NCBI GenBank assembly: GCA_002633005.1
Contig: NMRA01000004.1
Location: 2,213,935 to 2,277,934 of the forward strand
DNA: 64,000 bases
Origin: Phoronis australis
Lineage: Eukaryota; Phoronida; Phoronidae
Reading direction: 5' to 3'
Shown: one piece after another, positions 1 through 10,737 of the stretch
Position numbering within the stretch: the stretch's first letter is position 1
Layout of the letters: every line of letters begins with the position of its first letter
Translations under genes and position numbers: made by a program
Notes under the pieces: generated by a model
What the model was told of the DNA's origin: nothing
The model's database searches: none
Seen by the model: only the letters and a program-made list of their open reading frames with translations

Positions 1-1814
1 ATATCCTGCTCAACAAGAAGGATTGGTCTCCAAGTGCACCAGTGTACCAAAATCGTTGTTATAGCCGAATACGTGTACATGTACAGGTAACTCTGGGAAA
101 GTGCGGATCCAGACTGAAAGCTAATGGCCCAGACACTATTATTTGTTTGTTGAGGGTTAATACCAACCCCCTGTCTCTGTTCATTGTTAGGCCCCTTTAG
201 TCATTTTTTTCTTAATCCGCGCTTAGTAAGCCAAAAACATCTCGACTTTTAAAGATAACACTTCACGAAGCACAGATACTACTTTTGCAGAAGGTGTGCA
301 ATGCGGTTCAGAGTCTGCACTTTTCGTCCTTATCTCGGTCTCTGGTGATGACGTCAAGTGAGATGCCTATCGCTGATGTCGATGAAAACAACGCACGACT
401 AAGGGAAGGTTTAGTTCATCATTGCCATGGAATGCTTTATTATAGGATTGCTGTGCGATACAACTTGACCGAGAACGTGATCGGAGCACGTTGTGTGTGG
501 CCTACACGTATGTGACTATCACCCATTGATCACGTGTTTTAAAAACTATGCATGCGATTTTACCTAGTATAAATGACTGAGATATGTTGTTATGTGCGAA
601 GTGTTGCTCTACGTCTAACATATTGCAATAGGCTTCCCTCGATACCAATGGTTGACCTTTTCATAGTTTTAGTACAACATCCGTAAACATATTATTTTAA
701 AAATCCTTGATGAATACAGAATCTTTATTTTATTTAAGCAACGCTCAAATGTTTGCAATCGCAAGACTAATGTGTATTTAAAACATGTATATTTTTACAC
801 GGAAACTGTCACGATTTATCTCGCATGGCATTTGCAAATTACGTTTCTTTATTTCCTTTAACAATTTAATTAGTATTTTCTTTTCGAAAGAAGGCCTTTT
901 AGCCTGAGAACTCCACGGTTAAAATTGAAAATGATATGGTTTCGGATTTTTTTGACAGATTAGCTCTATTGCTAAAGGGCCGTAATAAAGGGATTTGACA
1001 TAGTTTACAAAAAACCCTGAAACAATTGTTGCTTTGCAACAAACGCAAGTGGATATAGTTTCTACTTTAAGAAGGTTGATTTTGCGTTGTATTTTTTATA
1101 AGACGTCTTTAAAAAAGCGTGCAACATTTCACAATGACATCATACTGAAAAATAGCCAAACCCAGCCTTCCGTTCAATAAGGAAATCGCTTCGAAACGCT
1201 TCGCGACATTGTCAGACTTGAGCACGCTCTCGCGGAAAGCCTTTTCCTTCTTGGCGGGGTTTCTTGCAGATGGAAACCAACTCGTTCATTATCGACGTCT
1301 ATCCATTCGAAGCACTTCCTTATTGAACGAATGACAGTTGCCTACGTTCGATTTTTTGCTGTTGGGTATTGACGATAACGTGGACAGCATGCATTCATCC
1401 GAAATCCAGAACACGAATAGACTGATGAGAATTTTCTTGCACATTCATTATCTCACAAATAATAACTCTCCGTCATCTGCATTTATCGGTTTGCCGAAGC
1501 AAGAATTTGGAAAAAAATTAAGGAAAATTTGCTACGGACATATGCTGAGCCATTATTGTGACGACTTGGTTAGATGAGGCCAAAGGTAACATATTGCTTC
1601 TCTGACCTCCTAGTGATCAAAGTTCTCGACTTGGAATCCGAGATCCGTAGGCCTGTTCGTGAAAAATCTAAGGCACGAGTTATTAGTAGACCTAAGCTGT
1701 TGCAGTGAATGTAACCGGGGTAGTGGGTATAGATCGGCAGCCCAGGGCACTTATCATATATGAACGAGGTACCAACATCTCACCATGGGAGCACTTAGAG
1801 TTCACCTCATTATG
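1..1814. other. Intergenic stretch, no gene seen
   Basis: AT-rich sequence with no open frame that looks like a protein and no convincing splice-bounded exon. The reading frames near 285 and 1338 are short (76 and 79 codons), have no recognisable domain and are what chance gives at this base composition. I see no RNA gene here. Confidence 0.5.
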
Positions 1815-1988
1815 CAAGGGCGGATCCAGGATTTTGAGTTGGGGGGGGGGGGGGGGGGGGNGTGTCAGGGCGGAGTATAAGCCAGGATTTTGCCAGTCAG
1901 ACATTCGCACGTCCGAACTGCCAAATGGAATCTGGGAGAATTTTAGAGGAGACCATGGCCCCCTTTGTCCCCTCTAAATCCACCACTG
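1815..1988. mobile_element. hAT-like MITE with poly-G
   Basis: The left edge reads CAAGGGCGGATCCAGGATTT and the right edge ends in TAAATCCACCACTG, which is an inverted relative of CAGTGGCGGATC seen at two other places in the window (7981 and 8975). Between them is a run of about 20 G ending in an N at 1861. CAGNGGCGGA-type termini are typical of hAT-family non-autonomous elements. No clear 8-bp target duplication is visible, so the superfamily is inferred from the ends only. Confidence 0.5.
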
Positions 1989-4900
1989 GTATATACGGAA
2001 ATGGACGTCTGTCGTCCTCTGCTCTGTGGGTGAGACTCTTGGGGACCTTACAATGGGGTAAAAAATGACTTATCCTCGATATTGGAGGTACTGGCCAAAA
2101 CTGATTTAAAACTGACGAACAATAGTACAGCACTGAACACCGAATGACCAATGGCAGACAAATTACACTCTGGTATGTGTCCGGTAGAAACCAAAAAAGA
2201 CCCCCCGCAATATGAGCTACCTCATACAAAGTTCGAGGTACCACAAAAACATTTCCATGTGATTCAACACATGCCAACGATCACTATATGCCCCATGACA
2301 GACAAAATGCATTCTGTATTGTGCCCGCCAGAAACCCCCAAAATGTAAACCACCGTATGCCATTGAAAATTTGAGCTAGATTAGATACTCGAGGTATCAG
2401 CTAAAACTGATTTAAGACGAATAATAGTACCGCACTGAACACCGAATGACCAATGACAGACAAATTGCACACTGGAAAGGGTCCGCTAGAAACCCAAAAA
2501 GACCCGCAAAAATGAGCTAGGACATACATTCGAGGTACCACAAAAACCAATTCCTTGTGATTCAATACAAGCCCAGTGACAGACAAAATAAGCTCTGGGT
2601 TGTGCCCGCCAGAACCCCCTCCCCCCTCCCAAAATGTCAGGCACTGCATGCCATTGAAAATTTGAGCTAGATTAGATATTCGAGATACCAGCTACACTTG
2701 AACGCTCTCCTTGCTTAACATTGATAACAGCGTCACACTATGGCTGACTACCAAATGGATGCTGTCGGAAAGTAAGCATTGTGGAAAATACCTAATAAAC
2801 TTTGGGATACCAGGAGCTGTCAAAAACAACCCATTAAGCGATGGTTAAGACTGCAGCTACTGTAGCATAATAAGCTATGGAACCTGTCCCGTTTTTTTTT
2901 CCATTTTTGTCGGGAAAATATGGCTATGTCGCAATGGAAATTACAATAGTACATTACAGTACATGTACGTCAATTTAGCCGTGCGTCGATCAAAAAATGA
3001 GACATTTAGATGGTGTGTCGGAATGGTGGAAAACATCAAAAAATGGGACAGTCCGCAAAGAGCCTTCCAATTGGAAAATACACATTACGCTGGCAGCAAC
3101 ACGAAGTACTGGATTGGGTTCTTTTACAAGGTAAACTATTATTTTTTTTAAAATTTGGTTTACGGATGTGGTCAAGTACTACAGATAACAGTAGGTATAG
3201 GTAAATAATACAGAATAACAAAGTTACTTAAACACACCTGTTTGTATCGCCTAAACTTTTCATTTATGACAAATGTAACTTCTTTCCGTAAAACAGCGTA
3301 GCACGCATTTAACACCCAAAAATGTTGAAAAACTCCTGGTATGCAGAACGGGACATTTTAAGGACAAACTGGCAACCTTCCTCCTACAAGAATGGCCGAA
3401 AGATCTATATGTACCGTTTCTTGGGGAGAAAACACTTGTTGCCTGACATGACGACAAACGGTATTTGCCTTTCTTATAGTGGTGCTGTGGCATCTGATCA
3501 TCCACTGGATTCTCAGGGTTGCCATGATGAGGTCCGCACGCTTCTTGCCTTCCACTGTGCTAACTGTGGCAATGCATTGGTCAGGGCCTCTGACACGGAT
3601 GTCTTTGTAATTGTCGGGTGGCCATTTGAAAGCGTTGTGATGACTACTTTTAGATTTTTAAAAACGGGTCTGTTGCTTTTCTTTAAAAGCATTGTTTAGT
3701 AATCAACGTAAGGAAAGAACTCTTTGGAAATCGTTTTCATGGCCAGTTCCTCGATCTAACGCAAATTTAGGGCCATGTGGTGTCGCTGAAGTATGTCTTT
3801 CTTGCTGGCACTTTCCATAGCTCATTGTACTACTCATCACTCGATAGGTTGTTTTTTTGACAATTACTGGTATCCCAAAGATTTAGTATTATCGGGTATT
3901 TTCCAACATGCTTACTGTCCACCACCATCCATTTAACACTCATTATTCATTTTAAGCAAAGAGACAGTTCAGTACACGCGAAAGTGCTACGGAAATAGAA
4001 GAATTCGCCATAAACTGCAAACGAAGCACGTGATTACACCTTCCTTAATGAAATTCTTGATTCTACAAAGCTCTACCAAACTTTAACTGGGATCACCATA
4101 GTCTAATTAATGTATCACACGTTTTTAAACAGAATTACGTGGTTGAGATTTCTGGGGCTGGCATGCTCAACCCAGAATGGGGTTTAGTCTGTCACAGGCT
4201 ATTTTGTAACCAGTAACCTCTATTTGAATCGCAAGGAATTGTTTATTGTGGTACCTCGAATATATACAGTATGAGCCAGCTCCTTTTTGGGCGTCGTTTT
4301 TGAATTTCTGGCGGACTCTTTCCAGAGTGCAATTTGTCTGTCATGGTTTATTCGGTTATCACTGTGGTAATATTGTTCGTGTAAATCGGGTTTGATTGGT
4401 AGCACAAATATCTAACTTAGTGGTTGACGTTTTTGGGAGTTTCTGGGGGGCACAACACAGAGTTTATTTTGTCCGTCATGGACATTCAGTCATCAGTGAC
4501 ATGAACATCGAATGTATGAGCTAGCTCATTTTTGCGGGTCTTTTTTGAGTTTTTGGCGGACCCATTTCAGAGTGCAACTTGTCTGTCATGGGTCATTCGC
4601 CTTGGTGTTCAGTGCGGTAATATTAATCATTTTAAATCAGTTTTAGGTTGTACCTCGAATATCTAATCTAGCTGAAATTTTCAATGTCATGTACGGTGGT
4701 TGACATTTTTGGGGGTTTCTGCCGGGCACAACCCAGAGTTTTTTGTGTGTCATGGGGCATTTAGTGAGCAGTGACATGTGTTGAATCCCATGCAATTGTT
4801 TTTTGTGGTACCTCGAATGTATGAGCTAGCTCATTTTTGGGGGTCTTCTTTTGGTTTCTGCCGGACCTATTCCCGAGTGCAATTTGTCAGTCATGGGTCA

Positions 4901-5064
4901 TTAGGTGTTCAGTGCGGTACTATAGTTTGTTTTAAATAAATTTTGGCCGGTAGGCCTACCTCGAATATCTAGTCTAGCTCATTTTTTGACCCCCTTGTAA
5001 GATCCCCAGTGGTCGCACCCAGAGTGCAGACAACGTTAGATGTCCAATTCCTTATATACTGAGA
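1989..5064. mobile_element. DNA transposon with long composite inverted repeats
   Basis: Two arms in inverted orientation (about 1989-2695 and 4205-5064) flank a unique core. The terminal ~60 bp of each arm match imperfectly. Inside each arm a ~305 bp unit is repeated at least twice, recognisable by TTCGAGGTACCACA and by a segment resembling GCACTGAACACCGAATGACC. The arms read as reverse complements over several hundred bases with many mismatches, so the element is old. The core holds a decayed ORF (separate entry). The superfamily is not clear from the ends. The alternative, two unrelated copies of a dispersed repeat facing each other, is less likely because the outermost ends also match. 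Confidence 0.6.
3322..3699 (+). pseudogene. Decayed transposon protein fragment (HEEADT/SxDTDV family)
   Basis: An open frame of 125 codons in the core of the inverted-repeat element. Residues ~66-96 contain CHDEVRTLLAFHC followed by LVRASDTDVFVIV. This resembles a recurring invertebrate mobile-element protein whose signature is HEEADT...H...S-x-DTDV-x-VL, where spaced acidic residues recall PIN/XPG-type nucleases. Sequence on either side does not continue the match in the same frame and no start context or splice signals are evident, so I treat it as a relic rather than an active gene. The family link comes from the motif only; the nuclease idea is inference. Confidence 0.4.
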
Positions 5065-5457
5065 TGGACTCTATGTGTCAGATGTTAGAACATCGTTCAT
5101 CTATGCTAAGTGCTCTGGGCTTCCGGTCTAGTACATGTACGTGGCGCTGACGTTTCAAATTTCTGGTACAAATTTAAGTCTCTTTTTTCAATATTTTGAT
5201 GTAATTATTTTGTAGTCCTATATTAACTGAAGTTAGACAGTATGAAATTGCGGTGAGAGGTCAACATCGGATAAAAATTTCGACCTGATAATACGCGTAC
5301 CCGACTTACTACGAAAAAGTCGCAATACAAGAAGATATAATTCACCCTCGTTTTTCCAGATCCTATGTACTTACATGTACACCTACATGTATGGGTAGTG
5401 TTTTAAAGTCCTCAATGATTATAGACATGGGGCATATTTTGAGCTGTTGGTATACAT

Positions 5458-7690
5458 TTAAAGGAGCATGCCACCCAAAAAACAACCTAAATTGTATCAA
5501 TTTAGATCGAGTAGTTCTACTCCATAACGACACGTACGGTTGCGTTACCTGACACCTGACGGCAGACGGAGGTGTTGAAATTATCCAATGACGTCAGCGG
5601 TTTCACACGCAGTCTGTTCAGCAGTTCACAACACGGGTTACTGGTGTCGGCTTATCGCTTGAAGTCATCGTTTACCACCAATAAATCATCAAACTGCGAT
5701 GTAAAAGCCTTAAAAATACACCGAGTTCTTATAAAAACGTGTTGTTTTACTTCGCTCTTTCGGATTTATTGGTATTTGGACACACCGTAGTCTACAAAGT
5801 TCGGCAGGCCAAAAAGGTCATAGCAGGAATTTGGGGTCTGTTCGGAGAAAATTTCGAAGTATTTTCCGTGAGATACAGACACGAGAACCTAGATCTGTGT
5901 TGTCTAGACTTGTGATTTTTTAGTTTTAAACACAAAACTCTTGTTATCCTGGCCAGTGGCTCGGAGCCCGATCAGGCCCGGCGTCGCGGCCGGCCGGATT
6001 GACTCGTTATCGATACCGGCCAGTGGCTCGGAAACTGATCAGACATCAAGAACATAAACCAGCCAAACTTCAGTGGAAATTAAACTTCCAGTCAAGAAAA
6101 TACTATACTAGTGAGCCAAAGTAATGTGCACGTGATTATGTTGGTGAATTAGCCACGAAACTTCAAATCTACTTCAAGTTACTCGTCGGGGGCCGTGAAT
6201 TCCGGGCTCCGTCATCGTTTAACACCAATAAATTAACAAACTTCGATGTAAAACGCTTAAAAATAAACCGAGTTCTTATCAAAAACGTGTTGTTTTATTT
6301 CGCTGTTACTGAATTATTGTATATGGGCACACTGTCACGGTAGCCTACACAGTTCGGCAGGCCAATTTACCAAGCACCGTAGCAGAAGTTTGGGGTCTGT
6401 TCGGTGATAAATTCGAAGTATAGTATTCTTCCGTGACGCAGGAGAACCTAGATCTGTCTTGTTTAGACTTGTGATTTTTTGAGTTATCCCGGCCAGTGGC
6501 TCGGAATCCGATCAGACCCGTCGCGGCCGGACTGACTAGTTATCCCTGCCAGTGGCTCGGAACCCGCCGGAACTGGCATGAACATAAGCCAGTTTGAGTT
6601 GGAAACTAAACCTTCAGTTGCGAAAAGACTATAATAGTGAGCCAAAGAAATAATGTGCACGTAATATTATTCATGAGAAATAGCCAAGAAACTGGAAATC
6701 TACTTACTTAATTGTCGGGTGCCGCGAAGTCGGGTTCCCTTCTACAGGCCATCAGGGCAAAGGCTGTGCAGTAACAATGATATGAATAATGTATTTGTAT
6801 TTGTATTTCTAAATAAAGATTCCCCTAACATGTGACCATTGCATATGAAATCGAGAAATTGTTTTGCAACAGCTTTCTGTCACCAAACACTAAATTAGCA
6901 TGTGCTCACACGGCCTCGGTGTCCGGTCAATTACCTTTATTGCCTGCAGCAAACGCCGGCAACGCAGTGGTTTATTCAATGCTGGCTTCTCAAAACATAT
7001 GCATTCACGAATACTGCAAAGGCATTACAAACTGTGTCTAATGAGACAGAATTTGTTTCACTTTTATATAAGCATTAGATAGATGAGAATAATTCATTTT
7101 GAAACAGAACGCAGAATAATAAACGTCTACATGGCAATTCGCCCGGCGCCAATCCCGACAAAGAGTTCATCCGACGAAGACTTCACTGGTCGGATCGTTA
7201 GGTTTCACAAGGTATCAGTACTAACCGGAATACATTGATCAAGAAATACTAGACAGGCGCCGTGAACATGCACAGATAACGGAACGTGTGGATAGTTCTT
7301 TTGGTAAGCCGGAATTCGTCACAGAAACCACTGTCGACGAAATGCCGGCCACGACAGACATGGAGATGCTGGCGGCCTCATACTTGCTATTAACAGCGTA
7401 CCTTTCATTCACCGCGAGCCACTTCCTAAGCATTTCGGGCTCTCGAGGAAGTCGAAAAAACTTTATTCGCAGCTTCATAGTTCGGACAATCGGGAACGAT
7501 GCACCACAATATATAGCGGCATTCACTCTGCAGACGAACCACTGACGTCGCTGCGTCGTTTCTCACCTTCCTCACAGGTTAATGCGACACCTCTCGGCAA
7601 CGTGAGGTCGACCGTATAAAAGGCGATGTGGATCAAGTCCGATTATGACGGCAAAAAAGACTAATTAAATCGGGTGGCATTCTCCTTTAA
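5458..7690. mobile_element. TTAA-flanked DNA transposon, Kolobok-like
   Basis: TTAA at 5458-5461 and 7687-7690 borders a 2,225 bp element whose ends are inverted: AGGAGCATGCCACCC on the left and its complement GGGTGGCATTCTCCT on the right (14 of 15 match). A TTAA target site is used by piggyBac and Kolobok elements. A THAP-type domain relic near the right end favours Kolobok, whose transposases carry THAP domains. Internally a ~547 bp unit is present twice in tandem (from 5676 and from 6223), and each unit contains GGCCAGTGGCTCGGA-type motifs. Coding capacity is broken, so it is a decayed or non-autonomous copy. Confidence 0.7.
7405..7530 (-). pseudogene. Frameshifted THAP zinc-finger domain relic
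   Basis: On the minus strand one frame gives a start like CIVPDCPNYE (C-x4-C, the usual opening of a THAP finger). Another frame then gives FFRLPREPEMLRKW, the characteristic THAP core with F-x-x-P and the invariant Trp. The two halves are in different frames, so this copy cannot encode an intact domain. The later Cys-x2-His pair is not evident. THAP fingers bind DNA and are found in P-element and Kolobok transposases. Its position just inside the right end of the TTAA element fits the N-terminus of a transposase. Confidence 0.6.
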
Positions 7691-7980
7691 GTATGGCTTC
7701 TTTTTCTACATGTTGTCCTGGTATATAGGTTGGAAGCCCAACTACATCACCCTACAATAAAACATCATTTCCTAGCAGTACTTTGAACTTCATCAAATTA
7801 AAACCTTATTTTAAACGAATGTTTTCTGGAATTTAAAGAAAATGACAAACCTTGAATGTTCTACTAATTTCTCAAACGCCGTGACATCAGAGACTGCTTG
7901 AGTTGTCAGGTTGACCTATAAAGACAGTCGTATAGATTTGATTATCACACAAAACTCCAGGGTGACAAACATGCCCTCTC

Positions 7981-8465
7981 CAGTGGCGGATCTACGTTTT
8001 CAGTAAAAGGGGNGGGGGGTTAGGACTCCCGCAAAGGTCGAATCCGAGGCGCGTCTCTCAGGGGCGGACTTGTTTGCCAACTTCGCCAAATGGAGCCCCC
8101 CCGGGTGCGCGCATGAATTACCTAAAGAAATCAACTATAGAGCTGCTCTTTCAGCGGTGGATCTCGAGTACTTGGCTACTTCAGAAGTGTAGACGGAAGC
8201 GCGCGCACAATTGATCTTCGCGCGTTTTACCGATGAGCCACGAAGACTCGAACTACTTCGATTTTCATAACAGCAATTCCTAATGCAAAAAGTTATATTT
8301 TCAGGGTGAGCCCCCCCTCAATTTTTTCCAAGTTGGTTTGCTTGGGGTTTACACACGCTGGCGGTGCCGTTTTTGTTTAGCTGGAGACGTTTTTGGTTTT
8401 TTATTTTTGGGTCCTGGCCCAAGGGGGGGTTTAAACCCCCTGAACCCCCCGTAGATCCGCCACTG
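7981..8465. mobile_element. hAT-like MITE
   Basis: Perfect inverted ends: CAGTGGCGGATCTACG at 7981 and its complement CGTAGATCCGCCACTG ending at 8465. G-rich and C-rich tracts lie next to the ends (one N at 8013). No intact ORF. The flanking 8-mers (GCCCTCTC and GTCTCAAC) do not form a convincing target duplication, so hAT membership is inferred from terminus style. Confidence 0.65.
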
Positions 8466-8974
8466 GTCTCAACTTGATGAATAAATAATTTCACTGCAAA
8501 ACAAGCAGTCATGGTGTAACCCCTGACTGTCTTAATTTTTAAACAGTCTGATGGCTGACAAAAGATTTTTTATTAATAAGATAAATGAAGAGAGTTCAGA
8601 GGAAACAAGAACAATACAACAAATGGCCAGTTTGAAAATACATGTGGTAAGCACATCAATGTGTATACACTTCAATTTCCTTGAACATGACTGGCTCAGT
8701 AAATCAATTGTGGCAAGTTGCCTGTTTTAAGCAAAGTTATGAGGTCCTATTGTTAATGAATAATACGATTTTTTGCAACAAATGACAGGACTTATCCAGT
8801 GTAATATTACTCTGTCAATTTATTTTCATCAGCATAATAGAATGTACATTTGGCTCATGTGCAGTGACTACACCTTTTGTTGGCCATCTTAATTTTTTAC
8901 TAGAATAACTTTGGTTAGGGCCAGCGACAACATCACTAGCACATATGTTCAAGCGTGTTTGCAGGGTAATCAGG

Positions 8975-9049
8975 CAGTGGAGGATCTAGGATATCACAAG
9001 GGGGGGGGGGGCAACATTTTGTCTGTAAACATTCGCTCCAAGCACGATT
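8975..9049. mobile_element. Left end of another hAT-like element, cut by the gap
   Basis: CAGTGGAGGATCTAGGATAT followed by a poly-G run matches the left end of the element at 7981. The sequence then enters the assembly gap. On the far side (9847-9870) another G-run and a C-rich tract appear, but no matching right terminus is readable. Confidence 0.45.
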
Positions 9050-9846
9050 NNNNNNNNNNNNNNNNNNNNNNNNNNNNNNNNNNNNNNNNNNNNNNNNNNN
9101 NNNNNNNNNNNNNNNNNNNNNNNNNNNNNNNNNNNNNNNNNNNNNNNNNNNNNNNNNNNNNNNNNNNNNNNNNNNNNNNNNNNNNNNNNNNNNNNNNNNN
9201 NNNNNNNNNNNNNNNNNNNNNNNNNNNNNNNNNNNNNNNNNNNNNNNNNNNNNNNNNNNNNNNNNNNNNNNNNNNNNNNNNNNNNNNNNNNNNNNNNNNN
9301 NNNNNNNNNNNNNNNNNNNNNNNNNNNNNNNNNNNNNNNNNNNNNNNNNNNNNNNNNNNNNNNNNNNNNNNNNNNNNNNNNNNNNNNNNNNNNNNNNNNN
9401 NNNNNNNNNNNNNNNNNNNNNNNNNNNNNNNNNNNNNNNNNNNNNNNNNNNNNNNNNNNNNNNNNNNNNNNNNNNNNNNNNNNNNNNNNNNNNNNNNNNN
9501 NNNNNNNNNNNNNNNNNNNNNNNNNNNNNNNNNNNNNNNNNNNNNNNNNNNNNNNNNNNNNNNNNNNNNNNNNNNNNNNNNNNNNNNNNNNNNNNNNNNN
9601 NNNNNNNNNNNNNNNNNNNNNNNNNNNNNNNNNNNNNNNNNNNNNNNNNNNNNNNNNNNNNNNNNNNNNNNNNNNNNNNNNNNNNNNNNNNNNNNNNNNN
9701 NNNNNNNNNNNNNNNNNNNNNNNNNNNNNNNNNNNNNNNNNNNNNNNNNNNNNNNNNNNNNNNNNNNNNNNNNNNNNNNNNNNNNNNNNNNNNNNNNNNN
9801 NNNNNNNNNNNNNNNNNNNNNNNNNNNNNNNNNNNNNNNNNNNNNN
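9050..9846. other. Assembly gap (797 N)
   Basis: Unknown bases. Both borders are poly-G tracts, which probably caused the gap. Any frame running across it is not evidence of a gene. Confidence 1.
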
Positions 9847-9890
9847 GGCGGGGGGGGGGGGGGGGGCGGCCCCCTGCCCCCCTAAATATG

Positions 9891-10737
9891 CCTATGTCAG
9901 GCAAGGGATAGAAATTGAATAAAAATGATCCATCTTGTGCTTCAGGTGTTAAATAAAAAATGTCTTCGTTCGTGGTAGTTTTAAACTATCATAGTTTAAA
10001 ACTCACCGTGGATTGGTTGAAATCAAGAGTTAGTAAGCGAAACACCATCTTCAATCCATATTCCAAACAACTGAATCAATGGCTGACGAATTAATCTAAT
10101 GATTTTACAAATAAACTGACACCCACACTAGATGTTTTCCACCGTACCAAAATTTTGAAGCCGGCCAGCTGCCGGTGTACCACTATTGGTATTTTTGAAT
10201 TCTTCTTGCGAAATAAAAAATCCAATGAACACTAAACTGTGTAGTGTTACTATGATGCCTGAACAGCTCAACAACAAATGAAGAATGTTTATGCAGCCTG
10301 TAAAAGTTTTCACTTCTTAAAGAAGTTATGCAACTTTCACTTGACAGATGATCCTTGCCAGAAAGATTAAACGTTAATTAGCCTATACATGTACATGTAT
10401 GTATGTTTGGAACAAGTTTAAGGTCACGATGAGCCAACCCAGGGAGTAATTTGACCAGAGACAGTAGAGGTTTAACAGTGTTAGATTCGCTGAAGTTGAA
10501 TTTCCTCTTTTTTAGTTAAGATATTTAAATACTCATGAGGTAATTATTACCAAAGGTCTATTCCAAGTTCAAAGTTCACCCACAGCAGCGCTCCCTTTGG
10601 CAATCTATTTTCATCGCTAGGTGGCTAAACAACTTGATTCAAGATTTTCGGCGCTGTCGTGTTGTGAGAACTCGTGTTTTCTGCGAAATTTTAGGCTTGT
10701 TGCTTGGTCTGTTTGTGTAGTGGATTTGCCTGAAGCC
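9891..10737. other. Upstream region of MAEL
   Basis: No coding exon seen up to the MAEL start. The last ~120 bases are less AT-rich and include the likely 5'UTR. An in-frame extension exists upstream of the ATG, but it contains no ATG. No TATA box in a convincing position. Confidence 0.4.

Noticed and set aside
8911-9904. Frames over 320 codons on both strands
   Set aside because: They run through the 797-base gap; the real sequence contributes only flanks and poly-G.
10621-10737. Upstream in-frame extension of MAEL
   Set aside because: It contains no ATG; the HMG box begins at the ATG at 10738, as in known Maelstrom proteins.
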